Notes: generated by a model not told the origin, from the letters alone. Shown: positions 12,733 through 22,154, counted from the stretch's first letter. The stretch: DNA of 64,000 nucleotides from Leifsonia williamsii (GCF_030433685.1 NZ_JAROCF010000001.1:2294001-2358000), one strand, 5' to 3'. Translations and numbers: made by a program.

Positions 12733-13230
12733 CTACCCCTCCAGGCGGGCCAGCCAGCGGGTCAGGATGCGCTCCAGCTCGGCGGCGTCGCGGGCGCCCA
12801 GCATGTCGACCAGCCGGCGCTCGTTGGCGAGGTGGTCGGTGACCGCGGCGTCGATCGTCTCGCGGCCGCGCTCGGTGAGGGCGACGATCCTCCCGCGTCC
12901 GTCGCCGTCCGCTGCGCGGCGGGTGAGGAGGCCCGCGCGCTCGAGCCGGTCGAGGCGCTTGGTCATGCCGCCGGTGGTGATCATGGTGTGCTCGGCCAGC
13001 TCGCCCGGGGTGCGCTCGTACGGTGCCCCGGCCCGGCGCAGGGTGGCGAGCACGTCGAAGTCGCCCTCGGCGAGACCGTGCTCGGCGTAGACGGCCACGA
13101 GCTCCTCGGTGAGCCGTGCGCCGACGCGGTGCAGCCTCCCGATGACGCCCTGCGGTGCGACGTCGAGGTCCGGGCGCTCGCGACGCCACTCCTCCTGGAT
13201 GCGGGAGACGCGGACGGTGGTGCTGCTCAT
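12733..13230 (-). CDS. MarR-family regulator
   Basis: This 165-residue winged-helix regulator contains the recognition-helix region TPGELAEHTMITTGGMTKRLDRLE and the wing DGDGRGRIVALTERG. It is divergent from an EamA-type exporter gene, and two related palindromes cover both start regions, so it very likely represses itself and the exporter until a small ligand releases it. The ligand is unknown. Confidence 0.92.
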   Translation of the reverse strand: MSSTTVRVSRIQEEWRRERPDLDVAPQGVIGRLHRVGARLTEELVAVYAEHGLAEGDFDVLATLRRAGAPYERTPGELAEHTMITTGGMTKRLDRLERAGLLTRRAADGDGRGRIVALTERGRETIDAAVTDHLANERRLVDMLGARDAAELERILTRWLARLEG

Positions 13231-13239
13231 GAGCCGAGT

Positions 13240-13300
13240 TTACCTTCCGGGGAAGCTTTTGCGGCGCCGCGGTACTACGATAGCTTCCATGGAAGCTATC
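13240..13300. promoter_or_regulatory. MarR operators between marR and exporter
   Basis: A perfect 22-bp palindrome at 13279-13300 has the half-site GATAGCTTCCA and contains the exporter ATG. A second, imperfect copy at 13240-13260 (core CCTTCCGGGGAAGC) lies 10-30 bases before marR. Both share TTCC-N2-GGAA. TACGAT at 13275-13280 could be the exporter -10 box, giving a leaderless message. Confidence 0.8.
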
Positions 13301-14248
13301 TCACGGCTGCGCTGGGTCGCCGTCACCGCCATCGCGCCCGTCGCCTGGGGATCCACGTACGTCGTGACGCGGGCGGTGCTGCCGCCGGAGCCTCTGTGGG
13401 GAGCGGTGCTCCGGGCGCTGCCGGCGGGCCTGCTCCTGCTGCTCGTGGCACGGCGGCGGCCGCGGGGAGCGTGGTGGTGGCGATCGGCGGTACTGGGCGT
13501 GCTCAACACCGGCGGCTTCTTCGCGCTCGTCTACGCGGTCGCCCAGCTGCTGCCGTCGGGCGTCGCGGCGACGCTGATGGCGGCGGCGCCCCTCGCGATG
13601 ACCGCGTTCGCGTGGCTGCTGCTCGGGCAGCGCCCGCGCCTCCTCGCCCTCCTCGGAGGCGTCGCGGGCGTCGGGGGAGTGGCCGTGATGCTGCTCGGCG
13701 GGAGGGTCGCCGCCGATCCGCTCGGCGTCGCGGCGGCCGTGCTCGCGATGCTGCTCTCGTCGCTGGGGTACGTGCTCGCCACCCGCTGGGCCAGCGGGAT
13801 CGACGTGGTCGCGTCGACGGCCTGGCAGCTCGTGGCCGGTGGGCTGATCGTGCTGCCGGTGGCGCTCGTGGTGGAGGGGGCGCCTCCCGCGCTCGACGTC
13901 CCGGCGGTGCTCGGGTTCGCGTACGTGACGGTGGTCGCGACCGCGCTCGCCTTCCTCGCCTGGTTCGCCGGGCTCAGGAGGCTGGGGCCGGCGACCGCGG
14001 GTCTGGTCGGCCTGCTCAACCCGGTCACCGGTGTGCTGCTCGGGGCGGTGGTGGCGGGGGAGGCGCTCACCGGCCGCCAGCTGCTCGGCCTCGCGATCGT
14101 GCTGGCCGCCGTCGCGCTGGGGCAGCTCGGCGCGGGCCGCCGGGCCGGCGCCGCCGGTCAGTCCGCGAGCGCGTCGAGGAAGCCGCGGGTCGGGGCGAAG
14201 AACGTGGTGCCGGTGACCGCCGTCGAGAAGTCGAGCATCCGGTCGTAG
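13289..14248 (+). CDS. EamA/DMT-family transporter
   Basis: This 319-residue drug/metabolite transporter has about ten membrane helices in two EamA repeats. The first repeat starts APVAWGSTYVVTRAVLPPEP, and the C-terminal repeat includes GLLNPVTGVLLGAVVAGEALT. It is likely an exporter of small metabolites. The ATG at 13289 sits inside the MarR palindrome. The last roughly 30 residues are hydrophilic and encoded opposite the end of the DyP gene, a 91-base convergent overlap, so this tail is probably not conserved. Confidence 0.9.
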   Translation: MEAISRLRWVAVTAIAPVAWGSTYVVTRAVLPPEPLWGAVLRALPAGLLLLLVARRRPRGAWWWRSAVLGVLNTGGFFALVYAVAQLLPSGVAATLMAAAPLAMTAFAWLLLGQRPRLLALLGGVAGVGGVAVMLLGGRVAADPLGVAAAVLAMLLSSLGYVLATRWASGIDVVASTAWQLVAGGLIVLPVALVVEGAPPALDVPAVLGFAYVTVVATALAFLAWFAGLRRLGPATAGLVGLLNPVTGVLLGAVVAGEALTGRQLLGLAIVLAAVALGQLGAGRRAGAAGQSASASRKPRVGAKNVVPVTAVEKSSIRS

Positions 14249-15126
14249 CTGCCGGCGGGCTCGCCGACGAACATGCGCTCCAGCATCCGCTCGATCACCC
14301 ACAGCTGCCGCGAGTAGCCGATGAAGTAGGTGCCGTACTCGCCCTGCCCCGGGCGGCCGAACGGCATGTTGTCGCGCAGGATGTCGTGCTCGACGCCCTG
14401 CTCGTCGGTGATCGTGGCGAGGGTCTTGTGCGCCTTCTGGCCGTGCTCGACGTCGTCCAGCTCGATGTTCTCGAGCTTGGTGCGGCCGATGATGCCCTCC
14501 TGCGCCGGCACGGGGAGGCTGTTCCAGCGCTCGAGGTCGTGCAGGTACTTCTGCACGACGACGTAGCTCCCTCCCGCGTGCTCCGGGTCCTCGTCGCCGA
14601 CGATCGCGGAGGAGCCGAGGTCGAGCCCCATCGGGTTGGCCGTCCCGTCGACGAAGCCGAGCAGGTCGCGCGAGTCGAAGTACCGGAAGCCGACCACCTC
14701 GTCCACCACGGTCACGGCATCGCCCAGCGCCGCGAGCAGCAGGCGCTCGAACTCGAAGGTGAAGTCGTCGCGCTCGGCGCGGATGTGGAACAGCAGATCG
14801 CCCGGGGTGGACGGCGCGGTGTGGACGGCTCCGCGCACCTCCCGGAACGGGTGCAGCTCCTTCGGCGGCAGCGCGATCGTCAGCCGCGGCCAGAACTCCG
14901 CGCCGATGGCGACGTTGCAGGACAGGTGCGCATTGAGGTCGCGGAACCCCACGGTCTTCACCAGGCCCGAGAGGTCGCCGAGCACGTCCTTCACGGTCGC
15001 CAGGGCTTCCGGCGTCTGCGCGACGGTGACGACGAGGAAGACCGCCGCGCGCGAGAGCGGGGCATCGACGCTCTGCGGCTCGATCGGGACGCGCTGCCAG
15101 GAGTGATCGCCGGTCGGGTTCGCCAT
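14158..15126 (-). CDS. DyP-type peroxidase
   Basis: DyP peroxidases are haem enzymes that oxidise dyes and phenolics with hydrogen peroxide. The 322-residue protein has the family motif GFVDGTANP (catalytic Asp), the distal Arg region EHDILRDNMPFG and the proximal His candidate in LNAHLSCN or DDVEHGQKAHKT. It has no signal peptide, and the B-type/YfeX-like length fits a cytoplasmic or encapsulin-packaged enzyme. I see no encapsulin gene nearby and no evident C-terminal cargo peptide. The ATG at 15126 was chosen because the fold starts soon after. Confidence 0.92.
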   Translation of the reverse strand: MANPTGDHSWQRVPIEPQSVDAPLSRAAVFLVVTVAQTPEALATVKDVLGDLSGLVKTVGFRDLNAHLSCNVAIGAEFWPRLTIALPPKELHPFREVRGAVHTAPSTPGDLLFHIRAERDDFTFEFERLLLAALGDAVTVVDEVVGFRYFDSRDLLGFVDGTANPMGLDLGSSAIVGDEDPEHAGGSYVVVQKYLHDLERWNSLPVPAQEGIIGRTKLENIELDDVEHGQKAHKTLATITDEQGVEHDILRDNMPFGRPGQGEYGTYFIGYSRQLWVIERMLERMFVGEPAGSYDRMLDFSTAVTGTTFFAPTRGFLDALAD

Positions 15127-15178
15127 GGAACGAGTCTGCCGCATCCGCCGTCGGTGTGCCGAACCGGCGCGACGCCCG

Positions 15179-15224
15179 ATTTGGCATGCTCCCGGAGGCG
15201 TTTGATACGGTCGATGACGCCTCC
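15179..15224 (+). promoter_or_regulatory. Candidate opu promoter inside a dyad
   Basis: A possible -10 (TACGGT, 15207-15212) lies between the arms GGAGGCGT (15194-15201) and ACGCCTCC (15217-15224), with a TTTGGC-like -35 at 15179. The dyad could be an operator for an osmotic regulator. The assignment is by eye only. Confidence 0.4.
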
Positions 15225-15470
15225 GCGGCGCTCCGACAGTGCTGCGCGGGGCCGTGAACCCAGCCCGCGGGAGGGGGCGCGTGGCCGCAGAGCGGCCCGC
15301 CCCGCACCGTACGGTCGGCTGGCGTGGGCGCACCCCGATGGTCGCGCCGGCGGTGCGATTCGCGCGGAGAGTCCGCGCTGGAGTCGCCGCTTGCCGCAGC
15401 ACGCCGACGACCCGGGCGCGACCATCGAGCGCGCCGGCGCCCAGCAGGCGCGCGCTGTGGAGAGAAACAC
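15225..15470 (+). other. Long GC-rich leader before opu genes
   Basis: This stretch of about 245 bases before the ATPase start holds no convincing gene. It has many short self-complementary GC runs and could be a structured 5-prime UTR. I could not match it to the c-di-AMP (ydaO) or another known riboswitch consensus. Confidence 0.4.
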
Positions 15471-16790
15471 GTGTCAGAAACCCTGGCTGTCGAGGCGAGG
15501 AACGTCTACAAGGTCTTCGGCCGCAAGCCCCAGGAGGCCGTCCGCCGGCTGCGCGACGGCGCCGCCCGCACCGAGCTCGCCGGGCTCGGGACGGCCGCCG
15601 TCATCGACGCGAGCCTGAGCGTCCGCCGCGGCGAGATCTTCGTCGTCATGGGCCTGTCCGGCTCGGGCAAGTCGACGCTCATCCGCCTCCTGAACGGGCT
15701 GCTCGAGCCCACCGCGGGCGAGGTGCGGGTGATGGGCGAGCCGATCACCGGCGTGCCCGCCAAGCGGCTGCGGGAGGTGCGGCGCCGGCACATCTCGATG
15801 GTGTTCCAGCACTTCGCCCTGCTGCCGCACCGCACCGTGCTCGACAACATCGCCTACGGGCTGGAGGTGCAGGGCGCCCCTGCCGCCGAGCGTCGCGCCC
15901 GCGCCACCGAGGTGCTGCAGCTCGTCGGGCTCGACGGCTGGGGCGACAAGCTGCCGTCGGAGCTCTCCGGCGGGATGCAGCAGCGCGTCGGCATCGCCCG
16001 CGCACTCGCCGCCGACACCGACGTGTTGCTGATGGACGAGGCGTTCTCGGCGCTCGACCCGCTGATCCGGCGCGAGATGCAGGAGCAGCTGATCGAGCTG
16101 CAGGCGAGCCTCGGCAAGACGATCGTGTTCATCACCCACGACCTCAACGAGGCCATGTTCCTGGGCGACCGGATCGCTGTCATGCGCGACGGCCGCATCG
16201 TGCAGACCGGCACGCCGGAGGAGATCCTCACCGACCCGGCCACCGACTACGTCGCCAGCTTCGTGCAGGACGTCGACCGCGCCCGCGTGCTCACCGCCGC
16301 GAGCGTGATGGAGCCGGCCCGCGCGCTGGTGACCGTGGCGGGCGGACCGCGCGCCGCGATGCGGACGATGCGCGACCTCCAGACCTCCGCCGCCCTCGTC
16401 GTCGGGCAGGGCCGCAGGCTGCTCGGAGCGGTCCGCGACCGCGACGTCATGCGCCAGGTGCGCGAGGGCCGCGGCGACCTCTCCGAGGTGATCCGCGACG
16501 ACGTGGCCGTGGTGTCGCGCGACGACGTGCTCAGCGAGCTCGTGGAGCCGTCGGTCGGCAGCGCCCTGCCGCTCGCGGTGGTGGACGGTCAGCAGCGGCT
16601 GCTCGGCGTCATCCCGCGGGTGACGCTGCTCGCCGCTCTCGGCAACGTGTCGAGCGACACGATGGAGATCCCGGTCGTGGTGGAGCCGCCCGCGACCGTG
16701 CCCGTCGACGCCATGACGACCGTGTTGCGGGAGACCGCGCCCGATTCCCCCGATGTCCCGGCCGTCGAGCGCGAGGAGGTGCGCGCATGA
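15471..16790 (+). CDS. opuAA: Osmoprotectant ABC transporter ATPase with CBS domains
   Basis: This ProV/OpuAA-type ATPase (439 residues) drives uptake of glycine betaine or a similar compatible solute. Walker [10 protein letters not shown] is at residues 61-69, followed by [12 protein letters not shown] (Q-loop), [15 protein letters not shown] and Walker [12 protein letters not shown]. The family-typical N-terminal extension precedes the P-loop. Residues about 285-420 form a pair of CBS domains, which in OpuA sense ionic strength. The start is GTG at 15471 with GGAGAG upstream. Its stop overlaps the permease ATG by four bases. Confidence 0.93.
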   Translation: MSETLAVEARNVYKVFGRKPQEAVRRLRDGAARTELAGLGTAAVIDASLSVRRGEIFVVMGLSGSGKSTLIRLLNGLLEPTAGEVRVMGEPITGVPAKRLREVRRRHISMVFQHFALLPHRTVLDNIAYGLEVQGAPAAERRARATEVLQLVGLDGWGDKLPSELSGGMQQRVGIARALAADTDVLLMDEAFSALDPLIRREMQEQLIELQASLGKTIVFITHDLNEAMFLGDRIAVMRDGRIVQTGTPEEILTDPATDYVASFVQDVDRARVLTAASVMEPARALVTVAGGPRAAMRTMRDLQTSAALVVGQGRRLLGAVRDRDVMRQVREGRGDLSEVIRDDVAVVSRDDVLSELVEPSVGSALPLAVVDGQQRLLGVIPRVTLLAALGNVSSDTMEIPVVVEPPATVPVDAMTTVLRETAPDSPDVPAVEREEVRA

Positions 16791-18520
16791 ACGCCGACGC
16801 CTTCCGCCTTCCCCTCGGCCAGTGGGCCGACGCGGTCGTGGAGTGGGTGACCGCCACCCTCGGGCCCGTCTTCGACGTCATCCGCGCCGTCTTCACCGCC
16901 CTCTACACGGGGATGGACTGGCTGCTGCAGACGCCGCCGTTCTGGGGCGTGATCCTCATCGTCGCCGTGCTCGCCGTGTGGCTGCGCGGCTGGGTGTTCG
17001 GCGCGGGGACGGTGATCGGGCTGCTGCTGATCGCCTCCATCGACCAGTGGGCCAACGCCATGGACACCCTGGCGCTCGTGCTGGTCTCCGCGGCCATCGC
17101 GATCGCGCTGAGCGTGCCGTTCGGCATCCTCGCGGCGCGCTCCAAGGTCGCTGCGACGATCATCCGGCCGGTGCTCGACCTCATGCAGACCATGCCGGCG
17201 TTCGTGTACCTGATCCCGGCGCTCATCCTGTTCCGCGTCGGCGTGGTGCCGGGCATGGTCGCGACCATCGTGTTCGCGATGGCGCCGGGCGTGCGGCTCA
17301 CCGAGCTGGGCATCCGCGGCGTCGACCAGGAGCTGGTGGAGGCGGGCCGCGCGTTCGGCTCCGCGCCCCGCCGCATCCTGCGCCAGATCCAGCTGCCCCT
17401 CGCCATGCCGTCGATCCTCGCCGGCGTGAACCAGGTCATCATGCTGTCGCTGTCGATGGTCGTCATCGCGGGCATGGTCGGCGCGGGCGGCCTCGGCCGC
17501 GACATCGTCCAGGCGCTGAGCCGGGTGGATGTCGGTCTCGGCTTCGAGGCCGGCGTCGCCGTGGTCATCCTCGCCATCGTCCTCGACCGGATGACCGCCG
17601 CGGTCGGCCGCGCCCGGTTCCGGATGCCGAAGCGCGCGCTCGCCGTGCTCGGCGCCGCGCTGATCGTCGTGGTCGGCGGCACGGCCGTGACCGCGGCCTC
17701 CAGCTCCGGCGGCGGCAAGGGGCAGGTGAAGATCGCGGTCTTCAACGGCTGGCCGGAGGGCGAGGCCGTCTCGTACCTGTGGAAGCACGTGCTCGAGAAG
17801 AAGGGGTACGACGTCGAGTTCGAGTACGCCGACGCCGGCCCCGCCTTCGCCGGCCTCAGCACGGGCGACTACGACATCGCCTACGACGGCTGGCTGCCCA
17901 CCACGCACAAGGCGTACCTCGACAAGTACGGCGACGCGCTGACCGACCTGGGCGCATGGAACGAGGAGGCGAAGCTCACCATCGCGGTGAACAAGGACGC
18001 CCCCATCGACTCCCTCGACCAGCTCGCCTCCCACGCCGACGACTTCGGCAACCGGCTCGTCGGCATCGAGCCCGGCGCCGGTCTGACCGACGCGACCCAG
18101 AACAAGGTGATTCCGGGATACGGGCTGAAGGGGATGGACTTCGTCACCTCCTCCACCCCCGCGATGCTCGCCGAGCTGACCAGTGCCATGAAGGCGCACC
18201 AGAACATCGCGGTCACCCTGTGGCGGCCGCACTGGGCGTACGACGAGTTCGACCTGAAGGACCTGAAGGACCCGAAGGGCGCGCTCGGCGCGGCGGAGTC
18301 CCTCCACTCGATCGGCTCCAAGCAGCTCGCCACGAAGCTGCCCGAGGTGGCCGGCTGGGCGAAGGACTTCCGGATGGACTCCGACCTGCTGTACTCGCTC
18401 GAGAACGCGATGTTCAACAGCGGGACGAAGGACTACGACAAGGCGGTGTCGACGTGGATGGGTCAGCATGAGGAGTACGTGGCGTCGCTGACGGCGGGCG
18501 CGCGGGTCGCGTCGCGCTGA
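16787..18520 (+). CDS. opuABC: Osmoprotectant permease fused to binding protein
   Basis: The 577-residue chain joins two transporter parts. Residues about 1-290 are a ProW-type permease, with the [17 protein letters not shown] helix and an EAA-like loop ([20 protein letters not shown]). After a last helix ([13 protein letters not shown]), residues about 310-570 form an OpuAC-type substrate-binding domain beginning [14 protein letters not shown]. Its Trp-rich pocket region [14 protein letters not shown] fits quaternary-ammonium binding. This is the Lactococcus-style OpuABC architecture, so no separate lipoprotein is needed. ATGA overlap couples it to the ATPase. Confidence 0.93.
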   Translation: MNADAFRLPLGQWADAVVEWVTATLGPVFDVIRAVFTALYTGMDWLLQTPPFWGVILIVAVLAVWLRGWVFGAGTVIGLLLIASIDQWANAMDTLALVLVSAAIAIALSVPFGILAARSKVAATIIRPVLDLMQTMPAFVYLIPALILFRVGVVPGMVATIVFAMAPGVRLTELGIRGVDQELVEAGRAFGSAPRRILRQIQLPLAMPSILAGVNQVIMLSLSMVVIAGMVGAGGLGRDIVQALSRVDVGLGFEAGVAVVILAIVLDRMTAAVGRARFRMPKRALAVLGAALIVVVGGTAVTAASSSGGGKGQVKIAVFNGWPEGEAVSYLWKHVLEKKGYDVEFEYADAGPAFAGLSTGDYDIAYDGWLPTTHKAYLDKYGDALTDLGAWNEEAKLTIAVNKDAPIDSLDQLASHADDFGNRLVGIEPGAGLTDATQNKVIPGYGLKGMDFVTSSTPAMLAELTSAMKAHQNIAVTLWRPHWAYDEFDLKDLKDPKGALGAAESLHSIGSKQLATKLPEVAGWAKDFRMDSDLLYSLENAMFNSGTKDYDKAVSTWMGQHEEYVASLTAGARVASR

Positions 18521-18569
18521 CCCGGGCGGTGACCCCTGCGGCGGGGCGCTGGTCGCATAGCCTGGAGGC

Positions 18570-19457
18570 ATGAGCCTCCCGACCACGCCGCTCCCGTCCG
18601 CCGACACCGTCGTCACCTACCCGGACGGCGCCCTCGTGTCGGCGGGGACGGTGGTCGGCGTGACGGCGCTCCCCGACGGCCGGTCGGCCGTGCTGCTCGA
18701 CCGCACCGCGTTCCACGCGCTGGATCCGGTGTGGCCCGACCAGCCGGCCGACCGCGGCACGCTGACGGCGGGAGGGGCCTCCCACCCGATCGTGGACGCC
18801 GTGGTCGGCGCGACCGACGGCACGCAGCTGTACGTCGGCGACGCGCCCGTTCGGACGGGCACAGAGGGGTGGACGTTCGTCGTGTGCCACCTGGTCTCGG
18901 ACGGAAGCGGCCTGGAGCCGGGCACGCCGGCGACCGTGTCGGTCGACGCGGACTACCGCCGCGCCCTGTCGGCCGGCCACACCGCCTGCCACCTGGCGTC
19001 GCTCGCCCTGAACGACGCCCTCGCCGGCCTCTGGACGAAGGACGTGCCCGGCGACGGCCGCGGCCGCCCCGACTTCGACAAGCTGGCGATCACCTCCTCC
19101 CGCATCGTGGAGAACGGCTCGGTGGACGAGTACCGCATCGGCAAGAGCCTCCGCAAGAAGGGCTTCGCCGCCGCCGACCTCGCCGACCGCCTGCAGGAGG
19201 TGCAGGACGCGGTGAACGCCGACCTCGCCGACTGGCTCACCACCGACGCCCCGGTCTCGATCGCCCGCGACGGCGAGGGCCTCTCCGAGCGCCGCTACTG
19301 GCGCTGCGAGCTCCCCGAGGGCACGGTCGAGATCGCCTGCGGCGGCACGCACCTCACCTCGCTGGGCGAGCTGGCGTCGGTGACGGTGGAGCTCACGCTC
19401 ACCGAGGGGGAGGGTGCGCTGGAGCTGCGGATGGAGACGCGGGGGCGGGTGCGGTAG
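18570..19457 (+). CDS. AlaX-like tRNA-editing/metal-binding protein
   Basis: This 295-residue protein resembles free-standing alanyl-tRNA editing proteins (AlaX), which hydrolyse mischarged Ser-tRNA-Ala. Two zinc-site motifs are present: HTACH (in SAGHTACHLASLA) and CGGTH near the C-terminus, spaced as in the synthetase editing domain. The N-terminal 120 residues form the beta-barrel that normally precedes it. I rate the family as likely, but the substrate may differ because the chain is long and diverged. It follows the opu operon by 49 bases and probably has its own promoter (CATAGCCT). Confidence 0.8.
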   Translation: MSLPTTPLPSADTVVTYPDGALVSAGTVVGVTALPDGRSAVLLDRTAFHALDPVWPDQPADRGTLTAGGASHPIVDAVVGATDGTQLYVGDAPVRTGTEGWTFVVCHLVSDGSGLEPGTPATVSVDADYRRALSAGHTACHLASLALNDALAGLWTKDVPGDGRGRPDFDKLAITSSRIVENGSVDEYRIGKSLRKKGFAAADLADRLQEVQDAVNADLADWLTTDAPVSIARDGEGLSERRYWRCELPEGTVEIACGGTHLTSLGELASVTVELTLTEGEGALELRMETRGRVR

Positions 19458-19462
19458 CGCCG

Positions 19463-19660
19463 CTAGTCGTCGGTGCCGGCGCCCTCGTCGGCAGGTGCCC
19501 CCTTCGTCCGCGGCAGCTCCTCCTCGCCCGGGAGGCGCTCCTGCAGCGATTCGTTGTGCTCGGCGACCGCGTCGAGGCGGTCCTCGTCGGTGTCGCCGAG
19601 CTCGGCGACCTGGCGGGTGAGCTCGTCCGCGTCGCGCGGCTCGTCGTGTCGGTCCGTCAT
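19463..19660 (-). CDS. Small acidic hypothetical protein, 65 aa
   Basis: The 65 residues are almost entirely charged (MTDRHDEPRDADELTRQVAE), with no hydrophobic core. It is likely disordered. No family is recognised. It is convergent with the AlaX-like gene and divergent from the next small gene; codon use is consistent with a real gene. Confidence 0.55.
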   Translation of the reverse strand: MTDRHDEPRDADELTRQVAELGDTDEDRLDAVAEHNESLQERLPGEEELPRTKGAPADEGAGTDD

Positions 19661-19719
19661 GCCGGGCACTGTACGCGCCGAGCCTCCGGTCGTCACCCGC
19701 GGCGGGTAGGGTGCCTGGC

Positions 19720-19983
19720 ATGGCTCGAATCGAAGCAGGAATCGTCTCGTACACCGTCTCCGGCGACTACTTCGCGCGCGTCGGCGCCGACTTCGACACC
19801 GAGGCGGTGGATGACGCCATCCTCGCCGAGGTGAACCGCCGCGTGCCAGAGGGCATCGTGGTCGAGCGCAGCGGGCGCGTGCTCGCCGACGAGGACAAGG
19901 CCGAGGAGGCGCGCAGCCTCGACTGGGACGCCATCCTCGCGAGCATCGACGTCGACCAGATCCTCGCCGACCACGCCCGCTGA
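19720..19983 (+). CDS. Hypothetical protein, 87 aa
   Basis: This small acidic protein opens MARIEAGIVSYTVSGDYFAR and ends LDWDAILASIDVDQILADHA. It has no signal, membrane segment or known motif. The ATG at 19720 was chosen over GTG 19711 because GGGTAGG lies nine bases before it. It is convergent with the photolyase gene. Confidence 0.6.
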   Translation: MARIEAGIVSYTVSGDYFARVGADFDTEAVDDAILAEVNRRVPEGIVVERSGRVLADEDKAEEARSLDWDAILASIDVDQILADHAR

Positions 19984-20005
19984 CCCGCACGCCGCCCGAC
20001 CGGCG

Positions 20006-21418
20006 TCAGTCTGCGGTGCGCGCGCTCTTCACCACGTCGAACGCCGCCAGCGCCGCGCGGCGCGTCTCGGCGAGGTCGACGATCGGCTCCGGGTAGTCGG
20101 GCGTGTCCCACTCCGGCACCCAGCGGCGCACGTAGTCGCCCTGGCGGTCGAACTTCTCGCGCTGCAGCTCCGGGTTGAAGACGCGGAAGTACGGTGCGGC
20201 GTCCGCGCCGCTCCCGGCGACCCACTGCCAGTTGAACGGGTTGTTCGCCGGGTCGGCGTCGACCAGCGTGTCCCAGAACCACTGCTCGCCGTGCCGCCAG
20301 TCGACGAGCAGGTTCTTGATGAGGAACGACGCGGTCACCATCCGCACCCGGTTGTGCATGACGCCCGAATGCCACAGCTCGCGCATTCCGGCATCCACGA
20401 GCGGGATGCCCGTGCGGCCGCGCTGCCAGGCGTGCAGGGCGGCGGGGTGGAGGCGCGGCCAGGGGAAGGCATCGTACCGGCGGTGGATGTTCACGGTCGC
20501 CATGTCCGGATGCTCGTAGAGCGTGTGGTACGCGAACTCCCGCCAGCCGAGCTCGCTCTGGAAGGTGCTGACGCCCTTCGCGTTCGACCGGTCGCGCGCC
20601 GTCGCCGACGCGTGCCACAGCTGGTGCGGGCTCAGCTCGCCCCAGCGCAGCCGCGGCGACAGCCGGGAGGTGGCGTCGACGCCGGGCAGGTCGCGGTCGT
20701 CCGCGTAGGCGGCGACGTCGTCGGCGAGGAACCGCCGCAGCTGCTCGTGCGCCGCGCGCTCGCCCGGCTGCCACGTCTCGCGCAGCCCGCCGGCCCAGTC
20801 GGGGTGCGTCGGCAGCAGGCCGAGCGCCTCCAGCTCCTCCCCGTCGATGCGGGAGGCCGGGGTCAGCCGGGCGGGCGCGGCCACCGGCTTGCGTGGGGCA
20901 GGTGCGGCGAGGCAGGCCCGCCAGAACGGCGTGTACACCGAGAACGGGCCGCCCTGCCCGGTGCGGATCGTCCACGGCTCGAACAGCAGGTTCGCGCCGA
21001 AGCTCGACGCCTCCACGCCGCCCTCGCGGGCCGCGGTCTTGATGCGCTCGTCGATGCGCCGCTCCGAGCCGTACCGGCGGTTCCAGTAGACGGCGGCGGT
21101 TCCGGTCTCGCGCAGCAGGCCGCCGATCACCTGCTCGGCGGGGCCGCGCCGGATCGTGAGGGTCGCGCCCATCGCCTCCAGCCGCTCCGCCAGCGAGTGG
21201 AGGCTGTGGTGCAGCCACCAGCGCGCCGCGCCGCCCGGGGCGCGCACCTCCGGCGACCGGTCGTCCCAGACGTACACGCACAGCACCGGCCGGCCGGAGT
21301 CGGCGGCGGCGCGCAGGGCGGGGTTGTCGGCGACGCGGAGGTCGTCGCGGAACCAGACGACAGCGGGGCCGTCGCCGTGCGCGCCGCCGCCGGCGCCGCC
21401 CGCGCCGCGCTCGCTCAC
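20006..21418 (-). CDS. phrB: Deoxyribodipyrimidine photolyase
   Basis: This light-driven flavoenzyme splits UV-induced pyrimidine dimers in DNA. The 470-residue protein has the N-terminal antenna Rossmann domain (VVWFRDDLRVADNPALRAA) and the C-terminal FAD domain with the strongly conserved GRTGIPLVDAGMRELW, HNRVRMVTASFLIKNLL and DADPANNPFNWQWVAGSG, plus the Trp residues of the electron-transfer chain. These signatures are those of class I CPD photolyases. The start is GTG at 21418. It lies 10 bases downstream of the MBL gene in the same direction. Confidence 0.95.
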   Translation of the reverse strand: MSERGAGGAGGGAHGDGPAVVWFRDDLRVADNPALRAAADSGRPVLCVYVWDDRSPEVRAPGGAARWWLHHSLHSLAERLEAMGATLTIRRGPAEQVIGGLLRETGTAAVYWNRRYGSERRIDERIKTAAREGGVEASSFGANLLFEPWTIRTGQGGPFSVYTPFWRACLAAPAPRKPVAAPARLTPASRIDGEELEALGLLPTHPDWAGGLRETWQPGERAAHEQLRRFLADDVAAYADDRDLPGVDATSRLSPRLRWGELSPHQLWHASATARDRSNAKGVSTFQSELGWREFAYHTLYEHPDMATVNIHRRYDAFPWPRLHPAALHAWQRGRTGIPLVDAGMRELWHSGVMHNRVRMVTASFLIKNLLVDWRHGEQWFWDTLVDADPANNPFNWQWVAGSGADAAPYFRVFNPELQREKFDRQGDYVRRWVPEWDTPDYPEPIVDLAETRRAALAAFDVVKSARTAD

Positions 21419-21428
21419 CGGCCGCCGC

Positions 21429-22067
21429 TCACAGGTCGAGCGCGTCGCCGGGCTCGAGCGGGAAGAACTGTCCGCCGCCCTGCTCGGTCGCCCAGGCGAG
21501 ACGGGAGTTGGAGAGGTCCTTGCCGGCGCGCGACAGCACCATCTCGTGCACGGGGAAGCTGCGCTTCGGCTTGACGGCCAGCACGTAGTCGATGGTCTCG
21601 GCGACCTTCATCCACGGGGCGCCGGCCGGTGCGGCGAGCACGTCGACCTCCACACCCTCCGGGATGAAGAAGGAGTCGCCCGCATAGTAGAGCTCGTCGT
21701 TGATGAGCACGCCCACGTTGTCGACGACCGGGATGCTCTCGTGGATGACCGCGTGCCGCCCGCCGAAGAAGCGGAGGGTGAACGGCTCCGCCTCGACGGC
21801 GTCGCCGGGGTGCACCACGGTGATGTCGAAGTCCGCCGCCGCCTTCGCCACGCCCTCCGGCGCGTAGATGGGCACCTCGGGGTTGCGGTCGAGGATGCGG
21901 TTCAGCTGCTCGGGCGTCCAGTGGTCGGCGTGCTCGTGGGTGATGACGACGGCCGCGGTGTTCGTGGTGTCGGTGAGCGGCGACGTGAAGCTGCCCGGGT
22001 CGACGAACAGCTTGCGTCCCGACTCCTCGAGGAGCAGGGCGGCGTGTTCGAACTTGGTGAGTCTCAT
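21429..22067 (-). CDS. MBL-fold metal-dependent hydrolase
   Basis: This 212-residue UlaG/YfhI-type metallo-beta-lactamase-fold protein has metal-ligand motif THEHADHW and later ligands in YYAGDSFF and PVHEM. Substrates of this subgroup are mostly unknown. The start ATG at 22067 is divergent from the P-type ATPase, and the photolyase gene follows closely, so both may share a promoter. Confidence 0.88.
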   Translation of the reverse strand: MRLTKFEHAALLLEESGRKLFVDPGSFTSPLTDTTNTAAVVITHEHADHWTPEQLNRILDRNPEVPIYAPEGVAKAAADFDITVVHPGDAVEAEPFTLRFFGGRHAVIHESIPVVDNVGVLINDELYYAGDSFFIPEGVEVDVLAAPAGAPWMKVAETIDYVLAVKPKRSFPVHEMVLSRAGKDLSNSRLAWATEQGGGQFFPLEPGDALDL

Positions 22068-22122
22068 GGCTCCAGGAAATACCGGAACAGGGGAGCGCGC
22101 AACTCCGCCGGGCCATTGCGGA

Positions 22123-22141
22123 ATATACCCGGTGGGGGTAT
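22123..22141. promoter_or_regulatory. CsoR-like copper operator
   Basis: ATATACCCGGTGGGGGTAT is an imperfect dyad with the ATACCC/GGGTAT ends typical of CsoR sites. It lies 14 bases before the ATPase start and includes a plausible -10 (TATACC), so a bound repressor would block transcription. No csoR gene is in the window. Confidence 0.65.
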
Positions 22142-22154
22142 CGTTCCACGGGTC

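Noticed and set aside
14158..15126. DyP peroxidase as encapsulin cargo
   Set aside because: No shell gene is in the window and the C-terminus (RGFLDALAD) does not show a convincing loading peptide.
15225..15470. ydaO-type c-di-AMP riboswitch before the osmoprotectant genes
   Set aside because: I could not find the conserved core segments of that aptamer in order.
12493..15618. A 1,041-codon plus-strand frame across marR, EamA and DyP
   Set aside because: It spans the repeats and three recognisable genes in other frames and shows only low-complexity Arg/Ala sequence.
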